The position numbers were made by a program, and so were the translations under genes. The notes under the pieces are model-generated. The model did no database searches and had not been told where the DNA came from. It saw nothing but the letters and a program-made list of their open reading frames with translations. Source: an uncultured Fluviicola sp. (GTDB taxonomy: Bacteria; Bacteroidota; Bacteroidia; Flavobacteriales_D; Crocinitomicaceae). Taken from it: 40,696 bases of DNA. Positions within the stretch are counted from its first letter, which is position 1; every line of letters starts with the position of its first letter. The stretch is taken from NCBI GenBank assembly GCA_937919725.1, contig CALFOS010000062.1, positions 1-40,696 on the forward strand. The letters run 5' to 3'. Below, in pieces: positions 16,867-25,355 of this stretch.

Positions 16867-17893
16867 CCATCCTACCCCTCACCAACTCTTCCAAGCCATC
16901 AATGAAGCGATCGTGGCTATTTGAGCTCGGAACCAACTGCACTTTTTCGCCGCCGTGCTCTTCGAAAATTTCTTGGTATTCATCACCAATTTCAATAAGC
17001 GTTTCGAGGCAATCGGCTACAAATGCTGGACTGAAAACCAATAATTTCTTTGCGCCTGCTTTGGCTTGCTCCTCAACGACTTTATCTGAAAACGGCTCCA
17101 ACCATTTTTTATTCAAACGCGATTGGAAACAAACCGTGTAATCTGATTCTTTCAATCCAAGTTTTGCTGCGATGAGGCGCGTGGTTGCAAAGCAAGTTGC
17201 TTTATAGCAAAATTTATTCGTGTCGTTGAGTTCTGTCTCGCACGGTTGATCTTCGCATAAATCGGAACCTTCGTACACTTTATCCACATGGCGATCTGGC
17301 AAGCCGTGGTACGAAAACAAAATATGGTCGTAATCATCAAAATTGAAGGCTTTAGCGCGGTCAATAATTGAATCGATGTACCCTTCGTTGTCCCAAAATT
17401 GATTGATCACACTCACTTGAGGGATAACCCACCATTTTCGCATGATGTCCATTGCCAAATCCATTGCCGACCCTGTGGAGGCACTTGCGTATTGCGGAAA
17501 AAGCGGCAAAACAATAATATGATCGTAATTTTCGGTACGCATCCTTTCAAGCACATCATACATCGAAGGATTTTGATAACGCATTGCCATGTGAACGCTT
17601 AGATTATCATCTGGAAAGCGCTTCTGAAGTTTCTCTACAACTGCTTCCGTATGCGTGATGAGCGGTGAAATTCCGCCAGAAATATCGAACAATTCTTTGT
17701 AAATCTTTGCTGATTTTGGTGCACGAAATGGAACAATAATTCCATTCACCAACAATTTTCGTCCCAACCATGGAAGGTCGATTACCCGCGGATCGTTCAA
17801 GAATTCGCTCAGGTAGCGCCGAACATCGTTCGTTTTTGGACTGTCGGGAGTTCCCAACTGAATTAACAGTACCCCAATTCGTTTTTTCATCAT
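16862..17893 (-). CDS. hemH: Ferrochelatase
   Basis: The 343-residue enzyme inserts Fe(II) into protoporphyrin IX, the last step of protoheme synthesis. It shows IGVLLIQLGTPDSPKTNDVRRYL at the start, the metal-site motif ILFSYHGLPDRHV (about residue 193), and PAFVADCLETLIEIGDEY with the conserved Glu near the end. Four cysteines in CEDQPC and CYKATC lie just after the HGLP motif, in a position where several Bacteroidetes enzymes also have Cys; a metal role is possible but not shown. The start is the first of two tandem ATGs (17893, 17890), one base after the stop of the upstream gene. It is the last of a three-gene operon, and its stop lies in the fold-back repeat. Confidence 0.95.
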   Translation of the reverse strand: MMKKRIGVLLIQLGTPDSPKTNDVRRYLSEFLNDPRVIDLPWLGRKLLVNGIIVPFRAPKSAKIYKELFDISGGISPLITHTEAVVEKLQKRFPDDNLSVHMAMRYQNPSMYDVLERMRTENYDHIIVLPLFPQYASASTGSAMDLAMDIMRKWWVIPQVSVINQFWDNEGYIDSIIDRAKAFNFDDYDHILFSYHGLPDRHVDKVYEGSDLCEDQPCETELNDTNKFCYKATCFATTRLIAAKLGLKESDYTVCFQSRLNKKWLEPFSDKVVEEQAKAGAKKLLVFSPAFVADCLETLIEIGDEYQEIFEEHGGEKVQLVPSSNSHDRFIDGLEELVRGRMD

Positions 17894-17894
17894 A

Positions 17895-18749
17895 CTAAAA
17901 TAATTTTGTTCGCCAATCTGCTGCCTCATCTTCCGTAAGAAGTCCCAATTTCACCAAATAAGAAACCGTTTTCTCAAATGCCAGCGGATATTGAATTCCT
18001 GCGTAGTTCCAATCTGTTTCGTTGAGCCAATTTTCTACATGACTTCTGCGCAAATTGTATCGCCAGCTGATCAAGTCGATGGCATTTTCATTTTCTTTGA
18101 GTTCGAAGGCTTTTTGGTTCACGACTTCGCACATGCGCTTCAATTCTTCGGGATATTTCTCGAAAATTTCGTTTCGAACCGCAATCACAAAGCAGGGCCA
18201 TGGAGTGACAATTTCACCGATGTAGCGGCATTTTTTTTGAGCGGTATACGGATGCGTGGTATATTTTTCCCACAGAAATCCTTGTGCTTCATTGTTTTCG
18301 AGTGCCCAAAGTGCGCCGTAGACATCTCCCACAACATTAAATTTCAATGCTTCAGTATCCCAACCTTCCTTGTGCGCGGTTACGTAGGACATCAAATGCG
18401 ATCCTGATCCTTCCCGAGAAATCGCAAACGTTTTTCCTTCCAAATCTGCTACTTCATTGATGTTCGATTTGTACGGAACGTGTATTCCCCAGTGTAATGG
18501 TGTATTAACAAACACTTGAATAATTTTCGCATCCAATCCTTTCAAAATGGCACGCGTTCCACCTTCGGTGAGCAAAATGGCCACATCCAAAGCTTCCGTT
18601 TCAAGTCCACGGATCATCTGTCCAGTTCCGCCGCCCATATCGCTCCAATGGAGTTGAATTTGTTCGTCCTTAAATTTTCCTTCTTCAATTGCCATTCGCC
18701 ATGGTAAATTGAAATGCTCGGGTACTCCCCCTATTTTCAATCGCAACAT
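17895..18749 (-). CDS. Cytosolic NMT1/THI5-like periplasmic-binding-fold protein
   Basis: The 284-residue protein has the type II binding-protein fold seen in NMT1/SsuA/ThiY proteins: LKIGGVPEHFNLPWRMAIEEG, DMGGGTGQMIRGLETEALDVA, DLEGKTFAISREGSGSHLMS, and NVVGDVYGALWALENNEAQG. It has no signal peptide or lipobox, so it probably stays in the cytoplasm, unlike the binding subunit of an importer. No matching importer permease or ATPase is adjacent. Its neighbours are an ABC exporter (3 bases upstream) and hemH (1 base downstream). Enzymes with this fold and no signal include fungal THI5 and the menaquinone enzymes MqnA and MqnD. The ligand is unknown. Confidence 0.75.
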   Translation of the reverse strand: MLRLKIGGVPEHFNLPWRMAIEEGKFKDEQIQLHWSDMGGGTGQMIRGLETEALDVAILLTEGGTRAILKGLDAKIIQVFVNTPLHWGIHVPYKSNINEVADLEGKTFAISREGSGSHLMSYVTAHKEGWDTEALKFNVVGDVYGALWALENNEAQGFLWEKYTTHPYTAQKKCRYIGEIVTPWPCFVIAVRNEIFEKYPEELKRMCEVVNQKAFELKENENAIDLISWRYNLRRSHVENWLNETDWNYAGIQYPLAFEKTVSYLVKLGLLTEDEAADWRTKLF

Positions 18750-18752
18750 CTA

Positions 18753-20531
18753 TTAATCGTTTAGTTTTCGGTCTTCCGAAAATTGCATGTCGTGCAAATT
18801 TCGATAGAATCCGTTCAATTCCAGTAATTCTGCTTGCGTTCCTTGTTCCACAATTCGCCCTTTTTCGAGTACCACAATTTTATCAGCCGATTGAATTGTC
18901 GACAGTCGGTGTGCAATCACGATCGCCGTTCGTCCCTTTGTTAATCGTGTCGTGGCTTCTTGAATCAATTCTTCCGATTCGTTATCCACACTCGAAGTTG
19001 CTTCGTCCAAAATTAAGATATGTGGATTGTACACAAACGCTCGAATGAAGGAAATCAATTGGCGTTGACCGACCGAAATCATTCCTCCGCGTTCGCCTAC
19101 TTGCGTGTCGTAACCTTGTGGCATTTTCATGATGAAATCGTGTGCTCCAACGGCTTTTGCGGCTGCAATCACATCCTCGCGCGTGATGGATTCGTCGCCA
19201 AGTGTAATGTTTTGCTCGATGGTATCCGAGAATAAGAAAACATCTTGTAGCACGATGGCAATATTTCTTCGGAGGTACACCAATTCGATGTCGCGAATGT
19301 GCACGTTTCCGCAACTAATTTCGCCTTTTTGGTACTCATAAAATCGACCCAACAGCCCGACGAGGGAACTTTTCCCAGCTCCTGTTGCTCCAACAAACGC
19401 AACGGTTGATCCAGGTTCAATCACCATATTGATGTCGCGCAGCACCCAGTCCTCGTCCGTGTATGCGAAGGAAACATTCTCAAATCGAATTTCAGCATCG
19501 AAATCGCATTCCGTTACTTTTCCTTCGTTCTGGATGTGGTCGTCTAAGTCGATAATTTCGAACACACGTTCCGCTCGCACAACTCCACGTTGGAAAATAT
19601 TGAACTTATCGGCCAATTGTCTGATCGGGCGGTACAACATTTGAATCCAAAGCGTAAACGAAATGAACAAACCGAACTGACTTTTGGCTCCTTCGAGATC
19701 AATACCGCGTACTTTTAGCGCGCAATAAACGATCAGAATCGCGATTGAAAAAGAACTCAGCAATTCGACCACAGGGAAAAAGATGGAATTGGCCCAAATG
19801 GCTTTCACGTGCGATTTTCGGTGTACAGCATTAATTTCTTTAAACGATTCGTATTCTTGATTTTGTCGGCTAAACAACTGTACCAACGACATTCCAGTGA
19901 GGCGTTCTTGCACAAAAGTATTCAGATTGTTTACCGCTTCGCGCTCCATCTTTAGGGATTTTCTCAACGCCCGAGCGAAAACTCGGGTCGCATAAAGTAA
20001 AATTGGAATCGGGAGTAGCGTAAGCAGAGCCAATTCCCAATCGAAGTAAAACATGCCCAAAATTGCGATTAGCACGGCTAGCACATCGCCCATTCCACTC
20101 ATCAAACCAGCAGAAAACACTTCAGTAATCGCTTCAAGATCAGAAACGAGTCGCGTGACCAGTGCACCAATTGGCGTTTTGTCGAAGTAACTCATTCGGA
20201 AGGTTAAGATCTTCGCCATGAGTTCTTTCCTCAAATCTCGGATGATGGATTGCGCAAATAAATTGGAATAATACGAAGATAGAAATTGAAAAAGTCCCTC
20301 AAAAATTAACAATGCGCCAACGATAATCGTCCACATGAGAAGCATGGATGCATCCTGCGATTGGGTGATGAATTTGTCTACCATCATTCCAATAATTGCC
20401 GGACGCATGGGTCCAAGAATACCAAGAATAACCGTGCAAATAATTGCGATCAGAAAAAGCCCTTTGTACAACCTCCAGTAGGAGAGCAGTCGCTTAAAAA
20501 CGTTCACATTGAGCTTGGATTTCATCTCCAT
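18753..20531 (-). CDS. ABC exporter, fused membrane and ATPase domains (MsbA/LmrA-like)
   Basis: The 592-residue protein is a half-transporter: six membrane helices in the first 300 residues, then an ATPase domain with Walker A GATGAGKSS (about 378), the signature ISVGQRQL (about 485, a variant of LSGGQ), Walker B ILILDEATSSVD, and the H-loop VIAHRLSTI. Such exporters work as dimers and move lipids, peptides or drugs outward. The substrate is unknown. It is the first gene of the operon with the NMT1-like protein and hemH, which invites but does not prove a link with heme or porphyrin. A -7 box ends 4 bases before the ATG; a second ATG is two codons later. Confidence 0.93.
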   Translation of the reverse strand: MEMKSKLNVNVFKRLLSYWRLYKGLFLIAIICTVILGILGPMRPAIIGMMVDKFITQSQDASMLLMWTIIVGALLIFEGLFQFLSSYYSNLFAQSIIRDLRKELMAKILTFRMSYFDKTPIGALVTRLVSDLEAITEVFSAGLMSGMGDVLAVLIAILGMFYFDWELALLTLLPIPILLYATRVFARALRKSLKMEREAVNNLNTFVQERLTGMSLVQLFSRQNQEYESFKEINAVHRKSHVKAIWANSIFFPVVELLSSFSIAILIVYCALKVRGIDLEGAKSQFGLFISFTLWIQMLYRPIRQLADKFNIFQRGVVRAERVFEIIDLDDHIQNEGKVTECDFDAEIRFENVSFAYTDEDWVLRDINMVIEPGSTVAFVGATGAGKSSLVGLLGRFYEYQKGEISCGNVHIRDIELVYLRRNIAIVLQDVFLFSDTIEQNITLGDESITREDVIAAAKAVGAHDFIMKMPQGYDTQVGERGGMISVGQRQLISFIRAFVYNPHILILDEATSSVDNESEELIQEATTRLTKGRTAIVIAHRLSTIQSADKIVVLEKGRIVEQGTQAELLELNGFYRNLHDMQFSEDRKLND

Positions 20532-20535
20532 AGCG

Positions 20536-20543
20536 CAAAAATA
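20536..20543 (-). promoter_or_regulatory. -7 promoter box TATTTTTG for the ABC exporter-hemH operon
   Basis: Minus-strand TATTTTTG, a perfect TAnnTTTG match, only 4 bases before ATG 20531. A near match AATCTTTG lies a few bases further upstream. Confidence 0.5.
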
Positions 20544-20684
20544 ATCAAAGATTAGGGATTGCTAAGAGAAATTTGCGATTTGCTTCGGCAGAATCGGTCC
20601 TAATTTCGAGCCAGACAGATTTCTTCAAATCAAGGGGCAGAAGTGTGGCGAAAATCAACTAACTTTACGGTAAACTTCGTAGCA

Positions 20685-21332
20685 ATGGTTCACAACTTAT
20701 CCAACACAAAATCTATTTTCTCTACTTTTTTAGCTGAGATTCGAGATATCGACATTCAACACGATTCGATGCGATTTCGACGAAACCTCGAACGAATTTC
20801 GGAAGTGTTGGGTTATGAATTATCGAAAACAATGTCGTACGAAGACCGGTTGGTTACCACGCCTCTGGGCGAAGTGGATGTTCCAGTATTGAAGGATCAA
20901 CCAGTTTTAGCGACCATTTTGCGGGCAGGATTAGGAATGCACCAAGGATTGCTGAACTATTTCGATCGTGCGGAAAGCGCATTCGTATCCGCGTATCGGA
21001 AACATTCTACGGCCGAAGATTTCGAAATTTACGTGGAATACCTCGCCTCGCCAAAATTGGATAAACGCATTTTGATCATCAGCGATCCAATGTTGGCAAC
21101 TGGAAGTTCGATGGTAACGGTGTACAAAGCGATTTTAAAACAAGGAATTCCTGTTAAAACCTATATCGTTGCTGCCATCGCTACACCAGATGCATTGGAG
21201 TATTGTCAAGCGCATCTGCCCGACAACACCGAGTATTTTATTGGGGCGATCGATTCTGAATTAACTGCCCAATCGTACATTGTACCTGGGCTTGGTGACG
21301 CGGGAGATTTAGCTTACGGAGAAAAATTCTAG
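20685..21332 (+). CDS. upp: Uracil phosphoribosyltransferase
   Basis: The 215-residue enzyme makes UMP from uracil and PRPP (pyrimidine salvage). It has VLATILRAGLGMHQGLL (75-90) and the PRPP loop ISDPMLATGSSM (132-143), and ends with a uracil-binding PGLGDAGDLAYGEKF. ATG 20685 gives the usual family length; an in-frame GTG at 20643 would add 14 residues not found in the family. A near-match promoter box TAACTTTA lies at 20660-20667. It is the first gene of a rightward trio, 2 bases before the next gene. Confidence 0.95.
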   Translation: MVHNLSNTKSIFSTFLAEIRDIDIQHDSMRFRRNLERISEVLGYELSKTMSYEDRLVTTPLGEVDVPVLKDQPVLATILRAGLGMHQGLLNYFDRAESAFVSAYRKHSTAEDFEIYVEYLASPKLDKRILIISDPMLATGSSMVTVYKAILKQGIPVKTYIVAAIATPDALEYCQAHLPDNTEYFIGAIDSELTAQSYIVPGLGDAGDLAYGEKF

Positions 21333-21334
21333 AG

Positions 21335-21799
21335 ATGTACTGGTCGAAACTAAGCGGGTTATTTTTGCTTTCAATTATCAAGTTTTTCTTTACACCACTT
21401 GGTGGGCCAGCGTTGAAATTGTCTTTTCTTGAAACATACCTGTCGTGTGTTTCAGGAGGTATTTTTGGAGCTGCCATTTTCTATTTCTCAGCCAGTTATT
21501 TCATACGCCGCGCTTTAGAAAAGCGAGCTGAATACCATAAAAAATGTTTAGCTGAAGGGATAGAAGTCATTGAAAAGCGAAAATTTACGCGTACGAATAA
21601 GTTCATTGTGCGTGTAAAAATGAAATTAGGAATCTTTGGTACCGCTATGTGGGTACCTCTGTTTTTATCGGTTCCGATCGGAAGTATTGTCACCGCAAAA
21701 TTTTATGGTCACGATAAGCGCACCTTTCCAATCATTGTATTTGGAATGTTTTTTAATGGTTTGGTGATGACGAGTATCGCTTATTTTATCATGGGATGA
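21335..21799 (+). CDS. Small membrane protein of unknown function
   Basis: The 154-residue protein has four hydrophobic segments: LSGLFLLSIIKFFF, VSGGIFGAAIFYFSASYF, GTAMWVPLFLSVPIGSIVTA and FPIIVFGMFFNGLVMTSIAYF. A basic, charged cytoplasmic loop (EKRAEYHKKCLAEGIEVIEKRKFTR) lies between the second and third. I recognise no family with confidence. It starts 2 bases after upp and overlaps the next start by 4 bases (ATGA), so it is co-translated with upp and the phosphatase. Function unknown. Confidence 0.75.
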   Translation: MYWSKLSGLFLLSIIKFFFTPLGGPALKLSFLETYLSCVSGGIFGAAIFYFSASYFIRRALEKRAEYHKKCLAEGIEVIEKRKFTRTNKFIVRVKMKLGIFGTAMWVPLFLSVPIGSIVTAKFYGHDKRTFPIIVFGMFFNGLVMTSIAYFIMG

Positions 21800-22491
21800 A
21801 GCATCTTTTCTTTGATTTAGACAGAACACTTTGGGATTTCGATAAAAATTCGGAATCCGCCTTGACGATATTATATGACGAGTTGAAACTCGACGACCAT
21901 TTGCGCTCCTTTCAGTCGTTTCATACGAAGTATAAGAAAGTGAACGGTGAACTGTGGCACAAGTATTCGAAAGGGGAAATTAGTAAAGAGGTACTGCGCG
22001 TCAAACGTTTTGCCGACACGCTTCATCATTTTGATGTGAAGAACAAAGAACTCGCCGAAGCACTTGCTGATGGCTATGTTTCGCTCTCGCCGTATCAAAC
22101 CAATCTTTTTCCAGATACCTTGGAAACCCTGGAGAAATTGAAAAACGACAACTTCGAATTGCACATTATCACGAATGGTTTTAGCGAAGTACAACACATT
22201 AAACTCGACAAAAGTGGATTAAAGCCCTACTTTGATGTTGTTTTGTGTTCGGAAGAAGTAGGGAAAAGCAAACCATCTCGCCTCGTTTTCGATCATGCCT
22301 TGGAACTCGCGAAGGCAAAGGCCGATGAAAGTATTATGATTGGCGACAGCTACGAAGCGGATATTGTGGGTGCAGAAAATGCTGGAATTCGTGCGATTTT
22401 ATTCGACCCCGATCGCGTTCACCGCGAGGGAAGACACACGTGGCACATCCATGAACTAAAAGCAATTCCAGAAACGCTGCCTTGGATGTAA
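21796..22491 (+). CDS. YjjG-family HAD nucleotidase
   Basis: The 231-residue protein is a haloacid-dehalogenase phosphatase with the four motifs: nucleophile DLDRTLW (Asp7, Asp9), IITNGF, Lys in EEVGKSKPSR, and MIGDSYEADIVGA. The helical cap and the DLDRTLWDF start match YjjG, which removes phosphate from dUMP, dTMP and non-canonical pyrimidine nucleotides. The pairing with upp fits a role in pyrimidine housekeeping. The ATG overlaps the membrane protein stop (ATGA). It ends 5 bases from the convergent secreted-protein gene, with no hairpin between. Confidence 0.88.
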   Translation: MKHLFFDLDRTLWDFDKNSESALTILYDELKLDDHLRSFQSFHTKYKKVNGELWHKYSKGEISKEVLRVKRFADTLHHFDVKNKELAEALADGYVSLSPYQTNLFPDTLETLEKLKNDNFELHIITNGFSEVQHIKLDKSGLKPYFDVVLCSEEVGKSKPSRLVFDHALELAKAKADESIMIGDSYEADIVGAENAGIRAILFDPDRVHREGRHTWHIHELKAIPETLPWM

Positions 22492-22496
22492 GTGAT

Positions 22497-22964
22497 TTAG
22501 ACGTCTTTTTCTCTACTGAGATGCAATTTGATCGGCTTCGTTTCCGGTCCGTGATACACCTTGATAATTAATTTGTTCCGGTTGAGAAAGCCAAAGGAAT
22601 AATGAATTTCATAAGGCGTTGGAGCCGAAATGTTGTGAAATTTCAATTTTCTACCGTCACTCACAAAATCGTAGACAGTTGTGAACACCGAATCTTCAAT
22701 TACGTTATAATTGGTCATGGTGTAAATCAAGGATTTGTTCACCACTCGGATCCGCACATTTTCTACGCACGCAGTATCCATGGATTTTCTATGAACACGG
22801 AAACCCATTCCATGAAGTTCATCGCCATGAATTTCCATTACCTCAAAGCCGCTGTTGAATTTATAGTGCCATGTACCAGCCATTTTTTTGACCTTGTTTG
22901 GCAATTGCGCTTGCACCGAGACCGCGAGACACATTAAAACGAATAAACTCCCCAACTTTTTCAT
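22497..22964 (-). CDS. Secreted protein, DUF6265-like
   Basis: The 155-residue protein starts MKKLGSLFVLMCLAVSVQAQ, a signal peptide with a good AQ/L cleavage site, so it is exported. The mature part begins KKMAGTWHYKFNSGFEVME and has GMGFRVHRKSMDT, which recalls the W-x-E-x-M-x-G-x-G pattern of DUF6265 lipocalin-like proteins. The family call is tentative. ATG 22964 is preferred over a GTG at 22970. It is downstream of rlmB with a gap of 12 bases on the opposite end, on the same strand, and lies convergent to the YjjG-like gene. Function unknown. Confidence 0.65.
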   Translation of the reverse strand: MKKLGSLFVLMCLAVSVQAQLPNKVKKMAGTWHYKFNSGFEVMEIHGDELHGMGFRVHRKSMDTACVENVRIRVVNKSLIYTMTNYNVIEDSVFTTVYDFVSDGRKLKFHNISAPTPYEIHYSFGFLNRNKLIIKVYHGPETKPIKLHLSREKDV

Positions 22965-22976
22965 GATCACACCAAT

Positions 22977-23801
22977 TTATGAATGTAATTCTTGTCTTAG
23001 CTTTTCATACAACACCATTCCAGTAGCAACACCAACGTTCAATGACGCAATTTCACCGATCATCGGAATTCTACAGGCCACATCGGCTAAGTTGATCAAA
23101 TCTGACGTGATTCCATCTTTCTCCGACCCCATAATTACAGCAACCGAACCGCGGAGGTTTGTTTGATACAGCGGAGTATTCGACTTTTCCGTACATGCCA
23201 CCACGCGCAATCCGCATTGTTGGATGTAAAATAGTGAATCTTTCAAATTGTCCGTACGGCAAATTTTAATACGATTGAGTGCACCCGCCGAAGCTTTAAT
23301 GGCATCAGGCGTAACTTGAGCAGAACCTTTTGCGGGAATCACGATCGCATCCACACCCTCACATTCCGCAGTTCTAGCAATGGCTCCGAAATTTCGAACA
23401 TCTGTGACGCGATCGAGCGCTAAAATGAATGGTTTTTTTCCGTCGGCAATTAACTCTTCGACCACCTCCTCAATTTTAAAATAACCGATCGGAGACGCCA
23501 TGGCGATTACACCTTGGTGATTTTGATCGGTAATGCCATCCAATTTTTCGCCTGGAACAAACTGCAATTGGTGATTTTTGCCCGCCAAAGCCTCTTTCAA
23601 TTCCATGAAAAGGTCTTTTTGCATCCCTTTCTGAATTAAGATCTTGTTGATCTCACGATCCGCTTTGATGGCTTCAATCACCGCACGCACTCCAAAAATA
23701 TACGATTCATCTGTCTTCTTTGGTCGGCGTTCGTAATTGCGTTCCTCTTGATCTGAATCTCTGTGGCGCTCACCGCTAAATTCTCTGTCTCTTTCTCCCA
23801 T
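22977..23801 (-). CDS. rlmB: SPOUT rRNA 2'-O-methyltransferase, RlmB/TrmH family
   Basis: The 274-residue protein has an Arg/Glu-rich N-terminal tail, a substrate-binding domain (ESYIFGVRAVIEAIKAD), and the SPOUT knot motifs: LDRVTDVRNFGAIARTAE (motif 1), VAVIMGSEKDGI (motif 2) and MIGEIASLNVGVATGMVLYE (motif 3). RlmB methylates the 2'-OH of G2251 in 23S rRNA. Paralogues with other targets exist, so the exact site is inferred. ATG 23801 is used; a longer frame to 23864 would overlap the upstream OsmC gene. It starts 2 bases after the OsmC stop, so both are in one transcript. Confidence 0.88.
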   Translation of the reverse strand: MGERDREFSGERHRDSDQEERNYERRPKKTDESYIFGVRAVIEAIKADREINKILIQKGMQKDLFMELKEALAGKNHQLQFVPGEKLDGITDQNHQGVIAMASPIGYFKIEEVVEELIADGKKPFILALDRVTDVRNFGAIARTAECEGVDAIVIPAKGSAQVTPDAIKASAGALNRIKICRTDNLKDSLFYIQQCGLRVVACTEKSNTPLYQTNLRGSVAVIMGSEKDGITSDLINLADVACRIPMIGEIASLNVGVATGMVLYEKLRQELHS

Positions 23802-23803
23802 CA

Positions 23804-24208
23804 CTAAAAAATATATACTATATCTACTTTCATTAATTCGCTGACCGATTTTGCCACAGGACAAGCTTCTGCCACTCGAACGATTCGTTTTTGAATTTCT
23901 TCATTCCATTTATTCATCGACAGATCGAGCCCAATCTCTAAACGTTCGATGCGTCGAGGTCCGGAAGCCATTGTTTTTGTCACCTCGCCTGTTCCGCCCA
24001 CCATTTCCAAATTGTGCTCGTTACAATAAATTCCAATAATGGAAATCATGCACGAAACATACGCTGTAGCAACAAGATCGGTAGGCGAAAATGCTTCACC
24101 TTTCCCATGATTGTCCGTTGGCGCATCCGTTAAGATTTCCGTTCCAGATTTGAGATGTGTGCATTTCGTGCGAAGTCCACCCAAATATTCGATTCTTGCA
24201 GTTGCCAT
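23804..24208 (-). CDS. OsmC/YhfA family protein
   Basis: The 134-residue protein has the OsmC fold with two redox cysteines, C53 in AYVSCMISI and C116 in EACPVAKS. Family members reduce organic hydroperoxides with lipoyl or dithiol partners. The YhfA-like branch is less well defined, so peroxidase activity is an inference. ATG 24208 (MATARIEYLGG) is the natural family start; the open frame to 24427 is a hydrophobic extension that crosses the divergent lipA promoter. A possible promoter, TTG - 22 bases - TAATTTTA, lies upstream in 24209-24292. Note lipA is divergent next door, and some OsmC/Ohr proteins are recycled by lipoylated proteins. Confidence 0.88.
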   Translation of the reverse strand: MATARIEYLGGLRTKCTHLKSGTEILTDAPTDNHGKGEAFSPTDLVATAYVSCMISIIGIYCNEHNLEMVGGTGEVTKTMASGPRRIERLEIGLDLSMNKWNEEIQKRIVRVAEACPVAKSVSELMKVDIVYIF

Positions 24209-24301
24209 CTGTTTCGTTTTAAGTACTTTTGTAATCGGCTCTCGCTGTAAAATTAGCTTTTTTTTCAGCGTGCAGGTCAACAAATGGATTAAGTGCTTGC
24301 G

Positions 24302-25174
24302 ATGAGTGAAATAGTAGACGGAGAAAATAAGGTTCGAATTAAAAAACCGAAGTGGTTGCGTGTAAAATTGCCGACAGGTGAAAACTATAAACGCGTCCGA
24401 TCTTTGGTGGATGAGCACAAGCTTCACACCATATGTGAGAGTGGCAATTGTCCCAATATGGGCGAATGTTGGGGAGAAGGAACAGCAACATTCATGATTC
24501 TAGGGAATATCTGTACCCGTTCGTGTGGGTTTTGTGCTGTGAAAACAGGTCGTCCGGATGATGTAGATGAATTTGAACCAGGTCGTGTTGCCCATAGCGT
24601 GAAAACAATGGGAGTGAAACACGCGGTGATCACTTCAGTAGATCGCGACGATTTGAAAGATGGCGGAGCGCTAATTTGGGCGCAAACTATTCGAGCAATT
24701 CGTCAGCAATCGCCAACAACGACGCTCGAAACATTGGTTCCAGATTTCGCTGGAAAATGGGAAAACCTGCAGCACATCATCGACGTCGCACCGGAAATTG
24801 TTAGTCACAACCTCGAAACCGTTCGTCGATTGACGAAAGAAGTGCGTATCCAGGCGAAATATGATCGCAGTTTGGAGGTATTGTTTCGACTGAAAAAAGG
24901 CGGAATGAATACGAAATCAGGGATTATGCTTGGTTTGGGCGAAACCTATGACGAAGTGATCGAAACGATGGAAGATTTGAGGAGTGTAAACGTGGACGTT
25001 CTCACCATCGGACAGTACTTGCAGCCTACTGTAAAGCACCTTCCAATCGATGAGTTTATTACACCCGAACAATTCGCTGAATACAAAGAGCTTGGACTCA
25101 AAATGGGGTTTAGATATGTGGAGAGCGGACCGCTTGTTCGATCCTCTTATCGAGCTGAAAAACACCTGTTTTAG
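24302..25174 (+). CDS. lipA: Lipoyl synthase
   Basis: The 290-residue radical-SAM enzyme inserts two sulfurs into octanoyl groups on carrier domains to make lipoyl cofactors. It has both iron-sulfur sites: the auxiliary cluster [12 protein letters not shown] (Cys45, 50, 56) and the SAM cluster CTRSCGFC (Cys71, 75, 78), plus the RSSYRAEKH ending whose Ser ligates the auxiliary cluster. ATG 24302 is chosen; a GTG at 24293 would add three residues. It is monocistronic and divergent from the OsmC gene. The nearby lpdA uses lipoyl groups but lies in a separate unit. The intergenic stretch 25175-25355 holds no gene. Confidence 0.97.
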   Translation: MSEIVDGENKVRIKKPKWLRVKLPTGENYKRVRSLVDEHKLHTICESGNCPNMGECWGEGTATFMILGNICTRSCGFCAVKTGRPDDVDEFEPGRVAHSVKTMGVKHAVITSVDRDDLKDGGALIWAQTIRAIRQQSPTTTLETLVPDFAGKWENLQHIIDVAPEIVSHNLETVRRLTKEVRIQAKYDRSLEVLFRLKKGGMNTKSGIMLGLGETYDEVIETMEDLRSVNVDVLTIGQYLQPTVKHLPIDEFITPEQFAEYKELGLKMGFRYVESGPLVRSSYRAEKHLF

Positions 25175-25355
25175 ATTAGACGTGTATATTTTAGATAATT
25201 TTTTAGGTGAAGCTTAACGTACTATCCTTAGAAAAGCCATAATTTTACACAGTGAACGAATGCCAAAATGTGGTCTTAAAAAATGTTAATCTTCTAAGAA
25301 TTATTCGTAATTTGGCGCTCGCGATAAACTTTAAATTACTTGATAACATAAAAAT

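Noticed and set aside
22497-22964. Firm DUF6265 assignment of the secreted protein
   Set aside because: The pattern of W, G and M residues is suggestive, but I cannot run a profile search, so it remains tentative.
24209-24427. N-terminal extension of the OsmC protein
   Set aside because: The extension is hydrophobic and covers the divergent lipA promoter, while the family starts at MATARIEYLGG (24208).
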